38,768 nt of DNA from contig DATBMY010000531.1 of NCBI GenBank assembly GCA_036554605.1, forward strand, positions 1 to 38,768. The letters are read 5' to 3'. This DNA is from DATBMY01 sp036554605. GTDB taxonomy: Bacteria; Acidobacteriota; Blastocatellia; UBA7656. How positions within the stretch are numbered: the stretch's first letter is position 1; every line of letters starts with the position of its first letter. The notes under the pieces were generated by a model. That model searched no databases, was not told where the DNA came from, and worked only from the letters and a program-made list of their open reading frames with translations. The translations under genes and the position numbers were made by a program. Below are positions 16,651-24,912 of the stretch, piece by piece.

Positions 16651-16679
16651 ATTCTGGTCCGCCCCGGGTTCTGAGTCAA
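16651..16679 (-). promoter_or_regulatory. Putative promoter of the lipoprotein-phhB pair
   Basis: On the minus strand TTGACT (16674-16679) and CAGAAT (16651-16656) are separated by exactly 17 bases, 28 bases before the lipoprotein start codon. The -35 matches consensus at five of six positions and the -10 at four. Confidence 0.5.
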
Positions 16680-16683
16680 CCGG

Positions 16684-16697
16684 CCGAAATATTTCGG
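16684..16697. promoter_or_regulatory. 14-bp perfect palindrome, candidate operator
   Basis: CCGAAATATTTCGG is a perfect 14-bp palindrome in the divergent promoter region of the lipoprotein and DUF4097 genes. It lies 4 bases upstream of the putative minus-strand -35 box, a position suited to a dimeric regulator. No regulator gene is adjacent. Confidence 0.45.
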
Positions 16698-16793
16698 TCG
16701 AAAAAATAGGCGAGGCTGAAACCTTTGCCTCCGGCGCGCCACTCACTCGACGACTAGATAAGATCACTGCCTTGGAAGGAGCTTTGAATCATT

Positions 16794-17540
16794 ATGAAGG
16801 GTAAACTCTATCGCCTCCTCGCGCTTTCAGCCATGTTTGCGCTCGCTCTAGCAGCGACCGCTTCGGCTCAGGATTTTCAGAAAACTTACAAAATAGGCGC
16901 GGGCGGCCAGGTCCGCATCGGCAACATCTCGGGCGACGTTTCGGTGACCGGCTACGACGGCGACCAGATAATAGTTAAGGGTTATAAAACGGGCCGCGAC
17001 AGCGAAATGGTCGAGGTCGAAGACCGAAGCGGCGGCGGCAGCGTCGACATAGGAGTCCGCTATCCGAACCAGTGCAACTGCGACGCGAGCGTTCGTTTCG
17101 AGGTGCAGGTGCCGCGCTCAATAAGCTTTAACCTCGATCGCATCTCTTCGGTGAGCGGCAGCGTGAAGGTAAGCGACGTCGCGGGCCGCATAAGCGCTAG
17201 CTCCGTAAGCGGCGACGTTGCCGTGAGAGGCGCATCGGGCAGCGTTAGCGCCTCGTCGGTAAGCGGCGATGTTAACGTCGATATCAACCGGCTCGAAGGC
17301 GAGGACGATATGAAGTTCAGCTCCGTGAGCGGCAGCGTTCACGTAAAAGCGCCCTCGCACCTTGCGGCCGACGTAGATATGTCGAGCTTCAGCGGCTCGG
17401 TCAAAACGGATTTCGGGCTCGAAGTTCACGAAGGCCGCCAAGGGATGCGCAGATGGGCGCGCGGGCGAATAGGCGACGGCGGCACGAGGCGATTGAAGAT
17501 GTCTTCGGTGTCGGGCGATCTGAGCCTTCAACAGAATTGA
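16794..17540 (+). CDS. Secreted DUF4097-type beta-strand repeat protein
   Basis: A 248-residue exported protein with a signal peptide (hydrophobic about 8-20, cleavage near ASAQD). The mature chain is a series of short beta-solenoid turns marked by recurring S-V-S-G: ISSVSGSVKV, ASSVSGDVAV, ASSVSGDVNV, FSSVSGSVHV and a final MSSVSGDLSL. This is the DUF4097/putative adhesin pattern. Two Cys in NQCNCDAS may form a local disulfide. Function is not known for the family; it is thought to act at the cell surface or periplasm. GGAAGGAG precedes the ATG. A strong terminator follows the gene. Confidence 0.82.
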   Translation: MKGKLYRLLALSAMFALALAATASAQDFQKTYKIGAGGQVRIGNISGDVSVTGYDGDQIIVKGYKTGRDSEMVEVEDRSGGGSVDIGVRYPNQCNCDASVRFEVQVPRSISFNLDRISSVSGSVKVSDVAGRISASSVSGDVAVRGASGSVSASSVSGDVNVDINRLEGEDDMKFSSVSGSVHVKAPSHLAADVDMSSFSGSVKTDFGLEVHEGRQGMRRWARGRIGDGGTRRLKMSSVSGDLSLQQN

Positions 17541-17593
17541 TTTCCCACCACTCGATTCTCAAGGGGTGAACCGCGCATAGTTAATGCGCCTTG

Positions 17594-17622
17594 GGCCGGA
17601 TGACGCTCATCCGGCCTTTTTT
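17594..17622 (+). terminator. Rho-independent terminator after the DUF4097 gene
   Basis: GGCCGGATGA (17594-17603), loop CGC, then TCATCCGGCC (17607-17616) and T6 (17617-17622). A textbook 10-bp stem 54 bases after the stop codon; it isolates the DUF4097 gene from rpmE. Confidence 0.92.
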
Positions 17623-17665
17623 GCTCGCGCGGCGGCGTGATTAGCCGCCCATTTTCGAGACATGC

Positions 17666-17695
17666 TTGACACCGGAGCCGTTAATCCGCTAACTT
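17666..17695 (+). promoter_or_regulatory. Putative promoter of the rpmE-prfA cluster
   Basis: A perfect TTGACA (17666-17671) is followed, after 18 bases, by TAACTT (17690-17695), 47 bases before the rpmE GTG. The -10 matches consensus at only four positions. Confidence 0.45.
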
Positions 17696-17742
17696 CAATA
17701 GTTGCTTTGACGGAAAAATTCTCTACAGGAGTATATAAAGAC

Positions 17743-17952
17743 GTGAAGCCCGATATACATCCCAAGTACGTTATGGCGAATGTGCATTGCGCCTGCGGCG
17801 AAACCTGGCAAACGCGCTCGACCAAGCCCGAAATACGGCTTGAGATATGCTCGAACTGCCACCCGTTCTTCACGGGCAAGCAGAAGCTGGTCGACACGGC
17901 CGGCCGCGTCGAGCGATTCAATCGCAAATACGGTCGCAAAACCGAAGCTTAA
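17743..17952 (+). CDS. rpmE: 50S ribosomal protein L31
   Basis: A 69-residue L31 protein of the large ribosomal subunit. It starts VKPDIHPKY, matching the invariant KPxIHPxY opening, so the initiator is GTG at 17743, with AGGAG 11 bases upstream; reading further upstream gives no homologous sequence. CAC near residue 17 and CSNCHPFFTGKQ supply four Cys, so this is the zinc-binding C+ form rather than the zinc-free paralogue made in zinc starvation. The end FNRKYG is typical. It lies upstream of prfA, a common neighbour. Confidence 0.93.
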   Translation: MKPDIHPKYVMANVHCACGETWQTRSTKPEIRLEICSNCHPFFTGKQKLVDTAGRVERFNRKYGRKTEA

Positions 17953-18092
17953 CTTATCGACAATCTGGCATTGGTTGCCGGGGCCGCCCGTCGCCAGCCT
18001 GCCCGCCGCTCATGAAAAGTGAGCGATGAGCAGGATGAACGCGATAGAGACGGCATCCGGCAGCCAATTTTTATTTCCAGCTAGGGATTAGA

Positions 18093-18219
18093 GGCCGGAG
18101 GTCAGGGGCCAGGGATGATCTGTGAGATAGCATCTGGAATTTGTAATCCCAGATTTCAGATTTGAGATTTGAAATTCGAAGTGGCCTGACCCCTGACTCT
18201 CGACCCCTTACGCCTGAGG
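18093..18219. repeat. Inverted heptad-repeat element B
   Basis: The left arm is GGCCGGA GGTCAGG GGCCAGG (18093-18113). The right arm is CCTGACC CCTGACT CTCGACC CCTTACG CCTGAGG (18185-18219), in exact 7-base register. The spacer has GTGAGATAG (18122-18130) and several TTTGAAAT/AGATTT words. The last right-arm unit, CCTGAGG, provides the GAGG ribosome-binding site of prfA six bases before its ATG. Confidence 0.88.
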
Positions 18220-18224
18220 TAAAT

Positions 18225-19304
18225 ATGTTTAGCAAACTCGACGCTATAGAAGAAAGGTACGAAGACCTGGCGCGGCAGCTGGGCGAGCCCGAGCTATTGG
18301 CCGACCAGCAGAAGTATACGAAGGTCGCGCGCCAGCACCGCGAGCTTGAAGAAGTGGTCGCGAAGTATCGCGAGTACAAGTCGCTTGCCGAAGGCATCTC
18401 TCAAACCCGAGAGCTTCTTGACGCGGATGAGGACCCGGAGATGCTGGCGCTCGCCCGCGCCGAGCTTACGGACCTGGAAGAGAAGCGCGAGGGCGTCGAA
18501 GCGGAGCTGAAGGTGCTGCTGCTGCCGAAAGACCCTAACGACGAAAAGAACGTCATACTTGAAGTGCGCGCGGGGACCGGCGGCGACGAGGCCACGCTTT
18601 TTGCCGCCGAGATTATGCGCATGTACACGCGCTACGCCGAGCGCCAGGGCTGGCGCGTGCAGGTGCTCGACGCCTCTGAGTCGGGTATAGGCGGAATAAA
18701 GGAAGGCATACTTCTCATCGAAGGAAACCGCGTCTATTCAAAGCTAAAGCACGAGTCGGGCGTACACCGCGTACAGCGTGTCCCGCAGACGGAAGCCTCC
18801 GGGCGCATACACACCTCGGCCGTCACGGTTGCGGTGCTGCCCGAGGCCGAGGATGTCGATATAAAGATCGACCCGAAGGACCTGCGGATCGATACATTCT
18901 GCTCGTCGGGGCCCGGCGGCCAATCGGTCAATACTACGTATAGCGCGGTTCGCATAACGCACCTGCCGACGAACACCGTCGTTTCGATGCAGGACGAGAA
19001 GTCGCAGATAAAGAACCGCGAAAAGGCCATGCGCGTTCTTCGCTCGCGGCTGCTTGAGATGGAGCAGGAGAAGCAGCACAACGCCATAGCGAGCGAGCGC
19101 CGCTCGATGGTGGGCTCCGGCGACCGCTCGGAGAAGATACGCACTTATAACTTCAAGGAAAACCGCGTCAGCGATCACCGCATAGGCTACACTGCGCACC
19201 AGCTCGACCTGTTTATGGAAGGCGACATCGGCGAGCTGATCGACGCGCTGGTGGCTCATTACCAGGCCGAAAAACTGAAGGCCAGCACCGAGGCCGCGGC
19301 ATAG
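18225..19304 (+). CDS. prfA: Peptide chain release factor 1
   Basis: RF1 ends translation at UAA and UAG. The 359-residue length is standard. The N-terminal coiled region FSKLDAIEERYEDLARQL is family-typical. The codon-reading tripeptide appears as PQT inside HRVQRVPQTEASGRIHTS (most RF1s have PAT or PVT), and the catalytic GGQ is in SSGPGGQSVNTTYSAVRITHLPT. The start is ATG at 18225 with GAGG just upstream, contributed by heptad element B. It is followed by a strong terminator. PrmC, which methylates the GGQ glutamine, is encoded 2.1 kb downstream. Confidence 0.95.
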   Translation: MFSKLDAIEERYEDLARQLGEPELLADQQKYTKVARQHRELEEVVAKYREYKSLAEGISQTRELLDADEDPEMLALARAELTDLEEKREGVEAELKVLLLPKDPNDEKNVILEVRAGTGGDEATLFAAEIMRMYTRYAERQGWRVQVLDASESGIGGIKEGILLIEGNRVYSKLKHESGVHRVQRVPQTEASGRIHTSAVTVAVLPEAEDVDIKIDPKDLRIDTFCSSGPGGQSVNTTYSAVRITHLPTNTVVSMQDEKSQIKNREKAMRVLRSRLLEMEQEKQHNAIASERRSMVGSGDRSEKIRTYNFKENRVSDHRIGYTAHQLDLFMEGDIGELIDALVAHYQAEKLKASTEAAA

Positions 19305-19333
19305 AAAGGCCCGGCCAACTGGCCGGGCCTTTT
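19305..19333 (+). terminator. Rho-independent terminator after prfA
   Basis: AAAGGCCCGGCC (19305-19316), loop AACT, GGCCGGGCCTTTT (19321-19333). It starts directly after the prfA stop, with a 9-bp GC stem and a short T-run. Confidence 0.9.
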
Positions 19334-19351
19334 ATATCGAGCGAGAGCTTT

Positions 19352-20032
19352 ATGCCAGAAAAGAGAGTCCGCCGAGTAGAGGCCAGGCAAGGGTACGATT
19401 ACTGGTCCGATACGTATGACAGCACGCCAAACCCTGTAGTGGCCATGGACGCGCGCCACACGCTCGAATTGCTTGCGCCCGCGCGCGACGAGCGAATACT
19501 CGACGCGGGCTGCGGTACGGGGAGAAACTTCGACGGGTTTTCGCGCGCCGGGAGTCGCGCCGTGGGGATAGATTTTTCGATGGGCATGCTCAAGATCGCG
19601 CGCGCGAAGCACCCGCGGGCTCCGCTCGTGCAGGGCAATATCGAGCAGCCGTTTCCGTTCAAGAGCGGGTCGTTCGACGCCGTGCTTTGCGCGCTGGTGG
19701 GCGAGCACCTCAGCGATCTGAAATCTGTCTTTCGCGAATCTTTCTCTGCGCTCAAGCGCGGTGGCCGATTCGTCTTTTCCGTTTATCACCCCGAGATGGC
19801 CGCGGCGGGCAAGGAGGCCAACTTTCAGCGCGGCGGCGTAGAGTTTCGCCTGGGCGCTTTTCGCCACACTCTGTCGGACTATCTGAGCATGCTCGATGAG
19901 GCGGGGTTTTCCGATCTCGCGCTCAGCGAGTTTCGCGGCGACGACGCGCTTGCCCGCGTGGTGCCGGGCGGGCAACGCTATATAGATTTTCCGGTTCTGC
20001 TTGTCATTCGCGCGAATAAAATGGAAGAGTGA
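19352..20032 (+). CDS. Class I SAM-dependent methyltransferase
   Basis: A 226-residue methyltransferase of the Methyltransf_11/25 type. The SAM-binding motif I is ERILDAGCGTGRN (about 49-60); the acidic end of strand 2 is GIDFSMGML; motif IV is FDAVLCALVGEHL, and LKRGGRFVFSVYHPEM forms the post-motif segment. The substrate cannot be inferred; YHPEMAAAGKEANFQ resembles small-molecule methylases. The start at 19352 has only a weak GAG-rich site. The serine hydrolase starts 6 bases after its stop, so the two are probably co-transcribed. Confidence 0.82.
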   Translation: MPEKRVRRVEARQGYDYWSDTYDSTPNPVVAMDARHTLELLAPARDERILDAGCGTGRNFDGFSRAGSRAVGIDFSMGMLKIARAKHPRAPLVQGNIEQPFPFKSGSFDAVLCALVGEHLSDLKSVFRESFSALKRGGRFVFSVYHPEMAAAGKEANFQRGGVEFRLGAFRHTLSDYLSMLDEAGFSDLALSEFRGDDALARVVPGGQRYIDFPVLLVIRANKMEE

Positions 20033-20038
20033 AAACGA

Positions 20039-21394
20039 ATGAATCGAAAAAGCACGTTTCTGATCATTAAACTCCTGTTCGTATTTCTGACAATATCTTC
20101 CACGGGCCTTGCGCAAGCCGATAAGATTGACGAATACGTCGCGGCCGAGATGGCGAAGCGGAAGATACCGGGCCTGGCGCTGGCCGTCATCAAAAACGGC
20201 GAGATCGTAAAGGCGAAAGGCTACGGGCTGGCTAACGTCGAACTGAATGTTCCGGTCACGCCCGAGACAATTTTTCAATCGGGCTCGGTGGGAAAACAGT
20301 TCACCTCCACCCTGGTCATGATGCTCGTCGAGGAAGGAAAGATAGGCATCGATGACCCTATAAGCAAGTACCTGCCCGACTCGCCCGAGATATGGAACGG
20401 CATAACCGTTCGCCACTTGCTCACACACACCTCGGGCATCTCGAATAATCTCTACAGGCAGATCAACATGCGCCAGGACTATACGGAGGACGAGCTGCTG
20501 AAGAAGATCGCCTCGATCCCGCTCGACTTCCAGCCCGGTGAGAAGTGGAGGTACAGCAACCCCGGCTATATTCTGCTCGGGATAATCGTGGGCAAGGTGA
20601 CGGGCAAATTTTATGGCGATGTCATGCGCGAGAAGATATTTGCGCCGCTCGGCATGACGACCGCGCGCGTGATTAACGAAGAAGATATTATCCCGAACCG
20701 CGCGGCCGGCTACCGGTTGGTGAGCGGCGAGCTGAAGAATCAGCAATGGGTCGCGCCCAGGCTTAACACCACCGCCGATGGCAGCCTTTACATGACGGTG
20801 CTGGACCTGGCGAAGTGGGACGCCGCGCTTTATGGCGAGAAGTTGCTCAAGCGCGCGAGCCTTGATGTGATGTGGACGCCCGTAAAGCTCACGGGCGGCA
20901 AGATTCATCCTTACGGGTTCGGCTGGTCGCTGGGCGAAGTGCGCGGCCATCGCATCATCGAGCACGGCGGCGCGTGGCAGGGATTCACTTCTTATATATC
21001 CCGCTACGTCAACGACAAGTTTACGGTGGTTGCGCTGACGAACCTCGCGGGGCAAGACCCCGGCACGATCGTCAGCAGGGTCGCGGGACTCTATAACCCG
21101 GAGCTTCAGCCGGTCGAGCGCAAATCCATAAAGCTCGACGCGAAAGTATTCGACCCGTACGTGGGCGATTATCAGTTGAGTCCGTCGGTCAATATAAGCG
21201 TGTCGCGCGAGGGCGATAAGTTTTACGCGCAAGTGACCGGACAGCCGAAAGTCGAGATTTTCGCCGAATCCGAAACGAAGTTCTTCCTTAGAGTGGTTGA
21301 CGCACAGATCACGTTCGTCAAAGATGAGAAGGGGCAGGTGACTCATCTGGTCCTTAATCAGAACGGCGAGATAGAAGCGAAGAAGATCAAATAA
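20039..21394 (+). CDS. Exported beta-lactamase-fold serine hydrolase with C-terminal DUF3471-like domain
   Basis: A 451-residue exported enzyme of the class C beta-lactamase/PBP4* family (Pfam Beta-lactamase). A signal peptide (about 1-26, cut near LAQAD) leads to the catalytic SVGK (SxxK, Ser83-Lys86), YSN (172-174), and EHGGAWQGF, which takes the KTG position. From about residue 365 a separate beta-rich domain (FDPYVGDYQLSP to the end) matches DUF3471-like tails found on such hydrolases. Likely a periplasmic esterase or peptidase rather than an antibiotic-resistance beta-lactamase, as most family members are. GAAGAG lies about 9 bases before the ATG. Confidence 0.83.
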   Translation: MNRKSTFLIIKLLFVFLTISSTGLAQADKIDEYVAAEMAKRKIPGLALAVIKNGEIVKAKGYGLANVELNVPVTPETIFQSGSVGKQFTSTLVMMLVEEGKIGIDDPISKYLPDSPEIWNGITVRHLLTHTSGISNNLYRQINMRQDYTEDELLKKIASIPLDFQPGEKWRYSNPGYILLGIIVGKVTGKFYGDVMREKIFAPLGMTTARVINEEDIIPNRAAGYRLVSGELKNQQWVAPRLNTTADGSLYMTVLDLAKWDAALYGEKLLKRASLDVMWTPVKLTGGKIHPYGFGWSLGEVRGHRIIEHGGAWQGFTSYISRYVNDKFTVVALTNLAGQDPGTIVSRVAGLYNPELQPVERKSIKLDAKVFDPYVGDYQLSPSVNISVSREGDKFYAQVTGQPKVEIFAESETKFFLRVVDAQITFVKDEKGQVTHLVLNQNGEIEAKKIK

Positions 21395-21405
21395 GCTGTG
21401 CCATT

Positions 21406-22275
21406 TTGCCTACGATAGCCGAAGCCATAGCGGAAGGAGCAAGCCTGCTCAACCGTGCGCCGGTTCCCGAGCAACGGCGCACGGCCACTGTTTTGCTCGG
21501 GGCTGTTCTCGGCGTTGATCGCACTTACTTGCTGACACGGTCGGATGAACGGGTAGGCGACGATCAATTCAAACAGTACATGTCTATGGTCGAGCGCCGG
21601 GGGGCGGGCGAGCCTTTGCAATACATCACCGGCCACCAGGAATTCTACGGGCTCGATTTTCTGGTTACTCCGGCCGTGCTGATCCCGCGCCCTGAAACTG
21701 AGTTCCTGGTCGAAGCGGCGCTTAAGATTATTCGCGCGGCGGGCCTTGAGAGCCCGCTCATCGCGGATGCGGGCACGGGTTCCGGCTGTATCGCCATCGC
21801 TCTTGCCAGGGAGATTCGGCAAGCGCGAGTTATCGCGATCGATATATCGCGCGCGGCCCTCGACGTAGCGCGGCGCAATGCCGAGCGGCTGGGCGTCGCG
21901 GATAGAATAGAGTTTCTTGAAGGCGATTTTCTCGATCCGCTCGCTCGCGCCGGCCTTGCCGGAAAGCTCGACCTGATCGCGTCGAACCCGCCTTATGTGA
22001 GCCGCGACAGGCCCGGTACGATTCAGCGCGAGGTGCGCGATTGGGAACCGCACGTTGCGCTTTTTGGCGGCAAGGACGGACTCGATTATTACCGCCGGCT
22101 GATTGCCGAAAGCTCGCGATACTTGAAGCCCGGCGGGTGGATTGTCTGCGAGATAGGCTATAGCCAGCTCGACCAGGTACGCGAGATCATTGACCCTGAT
22201 AAACTCATGCTGCGTTTCGTCGCCGAAGATCTTCAGGGCATACCCCGCACGCTCGCCATACAAAGAAAACTTTGA
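21406..22275 (+). CDS. prmC: Release factor N5-glutamine methyltransferase PrmC
   Basis: PrmC methylates the Gln of the GGQ motif of RF1 and RF2. The 289-residue protein has the N-terminal helical domain (to about residue 80), the signature GEPLQYITGHQEFYG, IPRPETE (about 97), the SAM motif IADAGTGSGCIAIALA (about 123), and the catalytic NPPYVSRD (about 194). The likely initiator is TTG at 21406, 11 bases after the serine-hydrolase stop, with no obvious ribosome site; no ATG lies close enough in frame. Usual bacterial order is prfA-prmC; here two genes and a terminator separate them. Confidence 0.92.
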   Translation: MPTIAEAIAEGASLLNRAPVPEQRRTATVLLGAVLGVDRTYLLTRSDERVGDDQFKQYMSMVERRGAGEPLQYITGHQEFYGLDFLVTPAVLIPRPETEFLVEAALKIIRAAGLESPLIADAGTGSGCIAIALAREIRQARVIAIDISRAALDVARRNAERLGVADRIEFLEGDFLDPLARAGLAGKLDLIASNPPYVSRDRPGTIQREVRDWEPHVALFGGKDGLDYYRRLIAESSRYLKPGGWIVCEIGYSQLDQVREIIDPDKLMLRFVAEDLQGIPRTLAIQRKL

Positions 22276-22297
22276 GCGAATGATAATAAGAGGTTCT

Positions 22298-24004
22298 ATG
22301 AGACGAATAATTGCGATACTGCTCGTTGCGCTGATCAGCTCCGCGGTCTTTGCAAGGGCGCAATCAAGCGCGCCTTTCGTTTCACCCGCGATCTGCGGCA
22401 AGGGAACATTCCTGTTTATGCTGGGCGACAACCCGGCCGGGCGCGAGACCTTTGAGATCAAGTGCCTGCCCGGTGGAGGCTACTCTGCCGCGGGCCACAC
22501 GGAGATGAAAGCGCCGGGCGTGGCGCTCGATCTCAATACTACGCTTGAAGCCGATAAGGCCGGGCTGCCGGTCTCTTCGACTGCCAAAGGGACCGCCAAT
22601 AGCATGCCCTTCGAGCAGTCGGTGACGATTAAAGACGCGACCGCCGTCGTGACAACCCGGGCCGGTACGCGCGAGGTCCCTTTTTCAAAGGGCACGGTCC
22701 TGCTTGGCGGAAATATCTTCTATATGTTCCAGTTCGCCCTCGCGCCTTATGATGTCGCGCGCGGCGGAGTGCAGGAGATCCCGGTATTCCCGAACATTAC
22801 GATGAGGGTTGAGCGCGCCGGCCGCGACGAGATACAACCGGCGCTTGCGGCCGGGGGCAAGGTGAGCTTTGAGCGTTACGCGGTAACGGTGGGATTGAGC
22901 GGGATGACCACCTGGGTAGACGCGATGGGCCGCCTGTCCGTCATCGCGGTTCCGGCGCAGGGCTTTTACGCCGTGCGCGAAGAGTATAAAGATTATCTCG
23001 CTGGCATAAAGGCTTCGATCGCATCAAGGACCGCGAGCGCGCCGGATTACAGCGCGCCCGCCGGAGCGCCGTTCACGGCCGAAGAAGTTTCGGTTCCGGC
23101 CAAAGGATTACAGCTTGCGGGAACGCTGCTGCTGCCGAAAAGCGGGAAGCGACCGCTGCCTGCCGTCATAACCATAACGGGTTCGGGCCAGCAGGATCGC
23201 GACGAGCGCCTGCCGCTTCCGGGGCTTGAAGGCTACAAGCCGTTTCGCCAGATCGCCGAAACGCTTGCCGCGAACGGCATAGCCGTCCTGCGCGTCGACG
23301 ACCGCGGCGCGGGCAAGTCCGGGGGGCGAGAGACGCTTGAGCGCGCGTCGAGCTTCGACTTCGCCGACGACCTGCGCGCGCAGGTCGAATATCTTCGCAA
23401 GCGGCCCGAAATTGACCCCGGCCGCATCGCGCTGGTTGGCCATAGCGAAGGCGGGATCATCGCACCGCTGGTCGCGGCCTCTGACCCGCGCATCGCGGCG
23501 ATCGTGTTGATGGCCGGGACCGCAAAGCCCGGCACACTGGTGCTAGCCGACCAGTTGAGAGATTTGCTCGAACGAGACCCGACCGTGTCGCCCGAGCTGA
23601 GAGAGCAGAGGCTGCGCGAGCAGCAGGAGATATTCAAGAAAGCTCTCGAAGAGAGCGACGAATCTAAGGTGCCGGAGGCGGTGCGCGGTTTATGGATGAG
23701 AAAATTTCTCGACTACGATCCGCTCACGACGATTCGCAAGGTGAAGCAGCCGGTCTTGATCCTGCAGGGCGCGCTCGACCGGCAGGTGACGGCCGAACAG
23801 GCCGCGATGCTTGAAAAGGCGCTCGCCGAATCGGGCAACAAAGATGTCGCCGTGCATGTCCTGCCCGGTCTCAATCATCTGTTTCTGCCTTCCAAGACCG
23901 GGGCATTCACCGAATACTCTACGCTCGGCACCGATCAGCTGGGCGAAGACTTGCTCAAAATACTGAGCGACTGGTTGCAGCGCAAGCTGAAAGCAAGCAA
24001 GTGA
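22298..24004 (+). CDS. Secreted alpha/beta hydrolase with N-terminal beta domain
   Basis: A 568-residue exported hydrolase. A signal peptide (RRIIAILLVALISSAVFARAQ) is followed by a beta-rich domain of about 230 residues that I do not recognise, resembling DUF-type lipid-binding regions. Then comes an alpha/beta hydrolase domain: ITGSGQQDRDE oxyanion region, nucleophile in LVGHSEGG (about 381-388), acid in LQGALDRQ (about 492) and His in LPGLNHLF (about 526). Likely an esterase or peptidase of the BAAT/dienelactone hydrolase type. I placed the start at ATG 22298, after AGAGG; an ATG at 22280 is also in frame. Its stop overlaps the next GTG in GTGA. Confidence 0.82.
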   Translation: MRRIIAILLVALISSAVFARAQSSAPFVSPAICGKGTFLFMLGDNPAGRETFEIKCLPGGGYSAAGHTEMKAPGVALDLNTTLEADKAGLPVSSTAKGTANSMPFEQSVTIKDATAVVTTRAGTREVPFSKGTVLLGGNIFYMFQFALAPYDVARGGVQEIPVFPNITMRVERAGRDEIQPALAAGGKVSFERYAVTVGLSGMTTWVDAMGRLSVIAVPAQGFYAVREEYKDYLAGIKASIASRTASAPDYSAPAGAPFTAEEVSVPAKGLQLAGTLLLPKSGKRPLPAVITITGSGQQDRDERLPLPGLEGYKPFRQIAETLAANGIAVLRVDDRGAGKSGGRETLERASSFDFADDLRAQVEYLRKRPEIDPGRIALVGHSEGGIIAPLVAASDPRIAAIVLMAGTAKPGTLVLADQLRDLLERDPTVSPELREQRLREQQEIFKKALEESDESKVPEAVRGLWMRKFLDYDPLTTIRKVKQPVLILQGALDRQVTAEQAAMLEKALAESGNKDVAVHVLPGLNHLFLPSKTGAFTEYSTLGTDQLGEDLLKILSDWLQRKLKASK

Positions 24005-24912
24005 TCCGCAGAAGCATACTATCGCTGGTCCTCGCTTTTTTTGCCGCGCAAATCGGCTCGCGCGCCGAAATGAATGCGGCCCGCGAGATTGTGCGAGCAC
24101 CGCTCCGGGTCGCGGTGCTCGGGTTCGCTCAATCATCATCCGGTCCGCGCGATCTCGATCAATCAATCGCAGACGCGCTCGCAAACGCGCTCGCCGCGCA
24201 GGGCAATCTAAAGCTCATCAACCAGACATTACAGCGCCCCGCTCTCAGGGGCGTCGGTTATGACGGCTCGATCAATATGAGCAGGGACGAAGCGAGGCGA
24301 GTTGCCGCGGCGGTGGGCTGCGACTTTTTCATCACCGGCAAGACGGAAACCCTCGCCCGCAGCGAGCGCGAAGGCGATACCCATATTGAAGCCTATGCCG
24401 GGGTGATGATCGTTGATGGCCGAAGCGGCGCGCTGGCGGTCTTCGACTTCGCGCTCGCAAAGGGCAGGGAAAGAGAAGCGACGGCCTCGATGCTGCGCGA
24501 CGATTTGAAATCGCGCGCGCCGCTTTATTCAGAAAAGATGGGAGAGTATCGCGCGGCGCAGACTGGAGCCGTTGCCGGGCGCGCGGATGATCAGACTATC
24601 ATCGACCTGCCCGACGCGGAAGCGGCTTTCGGAGCCGGTTTCAAGCCGCCGGAGTTTCTGAGCCGGGCCCGGCCCGAGTACACCGGCGAGGCGGAGCTCG
24701 CGGACATCAGCGCGACGGTAGAGGTGCTGGTCGTCTTTTCGGCGACGGGAGAGATAGGCCGCATAGAGTTGACGAGGTGGGCCGGGTTCGGGCTCGACGA
24801 GTCGGCCGGGCGCGCCATAAAAGAGTTGAAGTTCAAACCGGCGACGCGCGACGGGACGGCCATAAGCGTTCGCGCGCTTGTGCGCTACAATTTCCGGCGG
24901 ACCAGCCAGTGA
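24001..24912 (+). CDS. Exported protein with C-terminal TonB domain
   Basis: A 303-residue protein starting at GTG 24001 within a GTGA overlap with the hydrolase stop, a clear sign of translational coupling. A signal peptide covers about 1-22. Residues about 35-165 (LRVAVLGFAQS, LINQTLQRPAL, AVGCDFFITGKTET) resemble periplasmic GGDEF-free 'CsgG/TolB N-domain-like' folds. The C-terminal 90 residues (PPEFLSRARPEYTGEAELADISATVEV and AIKELKFKPATRDG) match TonB_C. With no N-terminal membrane anchor beyond the signal and no Pro-rich spanner, it is not a classical energy transducer. The final SQ and TGA come from heptad element C. Confidence 0.72.
   Translation: MIRRSILSLVLAFFAAQIGSRAEMNAAREIVRAPLRVAVLGFAQSSSGPRDLDQSIADALANALAAQGNLKLINQTLQRPALRGVGYDGSINMSRDEARRVAAAVGCDFFITGKTETLARSEREGDTHIEAYAGVMIVDGRSGALAVFDFALAKGREREATASMLRDDLKSRAPLYSEKMGEYRAAQTGAVAGRADDQTIIDLPDAEAAFGAGFKPPEFLSRARPEYTGEAELADISATVEVLVVFSATGEIGRIELTRWAGFGLDESAGRAIKELKFKPATRDGTAISVRALVRYNFRRTSQ

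Noticed and set aside
19259..21346. Very long open frame (about 695 codons) opposite the methyltransferase and serine hydrolase
   Set aside because: It spans two well-supported genes on the other strand and their junction, and its translation has no recognisable domain.
20039..21394. Antibiotic-resistance beta-lactamase
   Set aside because: The SxxK/YxN motifs and C-terminal DUF3471-like domain fit the broad PBP4*/esterase family; nothing indicates drug resistance.
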